Assembly: GCA_951800855.1 (NCBI GenBank)
Contig: CATOLC010000053.1
Location: 1 to 5,990 of the forward strand
Direction: 5' to 3'
DNA: 5,990 nucleotides
Origin: an uncultured Ruminococcus sp.
GTDB lineage: Bacteria > Bacillota > Clostridia > Oscillospirales > Acutalibacteraceae
Under the pieces are notes generated by a model. The model was not told the DNA's origin and did no database searches. It worked only from the letters and a program-made list of their open reading frames with translations. Positions 5,495 through 5,990 of this stretch are shown one piece after another; positions within the stretch are counted from its first letter, which is position 1, and each line of letters starts with the position of its first letter. Made by a program: the position numbers and the translations under genes.

Positions 5495-5990
5495 TTATTT
5501 ATCATTTAAAGCTACCAGACCCGGCAAAGGTGCATCCTCCAAAAATTTAAGTGAAGCACCACCTCCGGTAGAAATATGCGTCATGCGGTCAGCAAAACCT
5601 AAATTCTGTATCGCAGCAGCTGAATCCCCTCCACCAATTATAGAAACCGCTTTGCTTTGGGCGATAGCAGTAGCTACAGCTTGAGTCCCTGCCGCAAAAC
5701 GAGGCCATTCCGCAACCCCCATAGGGCCGTTCCAAACTACAGTGCCGGCCTCTTTTATAGCCTCTGAAAACATCTCAGCCGTCTTAGGACCAATGTCTAG
5801 TCCCATCCATCCGTCCGGGATTTTATCCGCATCCACAACCTGGGATTCCGTATCTGGAGAATATTCTTTCCCCACTTTATTATCAATCGGAATTAAAAAT
5901 CTTACTCCCTTTTCTTTAGCCTTTGCCATAATATCCTTAGCTAGCTCCACTTTATCGCTCTCACATATAGATGTCCCTACTGAATAGCCA
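5495..5990 (-). CDS. pgk: Phosphoglycerate kinase, C-terminal part (5' end beyond the right edge)
   Basis: This enzyme makes ATP in glycolysis by moving the phosphate of 1,3-bisphosphoglycerate to ADP. The last 164 of about 395 residues are visible, open to the right edge in frame ([20 protein letters not shown] at the edge). They cover much of the nucleotide-binding C-terminal domain: PIDNKVG near the start, [10 protein letters not shown], the highly conserved [10 protein letters not shown], the GGGDSAAA glycine-rich loop, and the terminal [12 protein letters not shown] block. The GTG at 5948-5950 is an internal Val codon, not a start. Alanine content is higher than in tpiA and gpmI, as expected for a very highly expressed conserved enzyme. 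In Firmicutes pgk usually follows gap and precedes tpiA, which fits the arrangement here. Confidence 0.97.
   Translation of the reverse strand, partial: GYSVGTSICESDKVELAKDIMAKAKEKGVRFLIPIDNKVGKEYSPDTESQVVDADKIPDGWMGLDIGPKTAEMFSEAIKEAGTVVWNGPMGVAEWPRFAAGTQAVATAIAQSKAVSIIGGGDSAAAIQNLGFADRMTHISTGGGASLKFLEDAPLPGLVALNDK

Noticed and set aside
5742..5987. Plus-strand 81-codon ORF
   Set aside because: It is entirely antisense to the conserved C-terminal domain of pgk and shows no independent coding signal.
1..5990. CRISPR array, tRNA or rRNA genes
   Set aside because: No regularly spaced repeats and no tRNA- or rRNA-like conserved sequence were seen on either strand.

Overview
The window is AT-rich DNA from a low-GC Gram-positive bacterium, most likely a member of the Clostridia. 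The evidence is the pgk-tpiA-gpmI gene order typical of Firmicutes glycolytic operons, strong purine-rich Shine-Dalgarno (SD) sites, and an Lsa-type ABC-F gene with a Gram-positive style leader. The genus cannot be fixed from this sequence. Every gene lies on the minus strand except one transposase remnant, so transcription runs from right to left.

Right part (about 3059-5990): a core glycolytic operon. The 3' end of pgk enters from the right edge. A GC-rich hairpin follows, then tpiA, and then gpmI only 3 bases after the tpiA stop. These enzymes cover 1,3-bisphosphoglycerate to 3-phosphoglycerate, triose-phosphate interconversion, and 3- to 2-phosphoglycerate. No eno follows gpmI. The synteny ends there in mobile-element debris.

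Middle (about 2453-3058): a broken plus-strand IS200/IS605-type tnpA. It lacks its 5' part and carries an internal out-of-frame deletion, but keeps the hairpin that follows the gene. Directly upstream is a 146-bp segment bounded by a perfect 10-bp inverted repeat, possibly a small non-autonomous element.

Left part (1-2440): an antibiotic-resistance-type locus. A strong extended -10 promoter drives a leader holding a six-codon ORF (MRNFSC) and four mutually complementary segments that end in an intrinsic terminator. This is a textbook layout for ribosome-mediated attenuation. It controls an Lsa-family ABC-F ribosomal protection gene that carries a one-base frameshift in a T-run just before the first Walker B motif. 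A translationally coupled ABC exporter gene follows and is cut off after about 187 residues. At that point a second insertion sequence begins, with a transposase start that has a zinc-ribbon CPKC motif and an SD buried in a hairpin, and it runs off the left edge.

Overall this is a core operon abutting a decayed accessory resistance locus flanked by two unrelated IS types. The most notable item is the well-preserved attenuator in front of a gene that now appears frameshifted.
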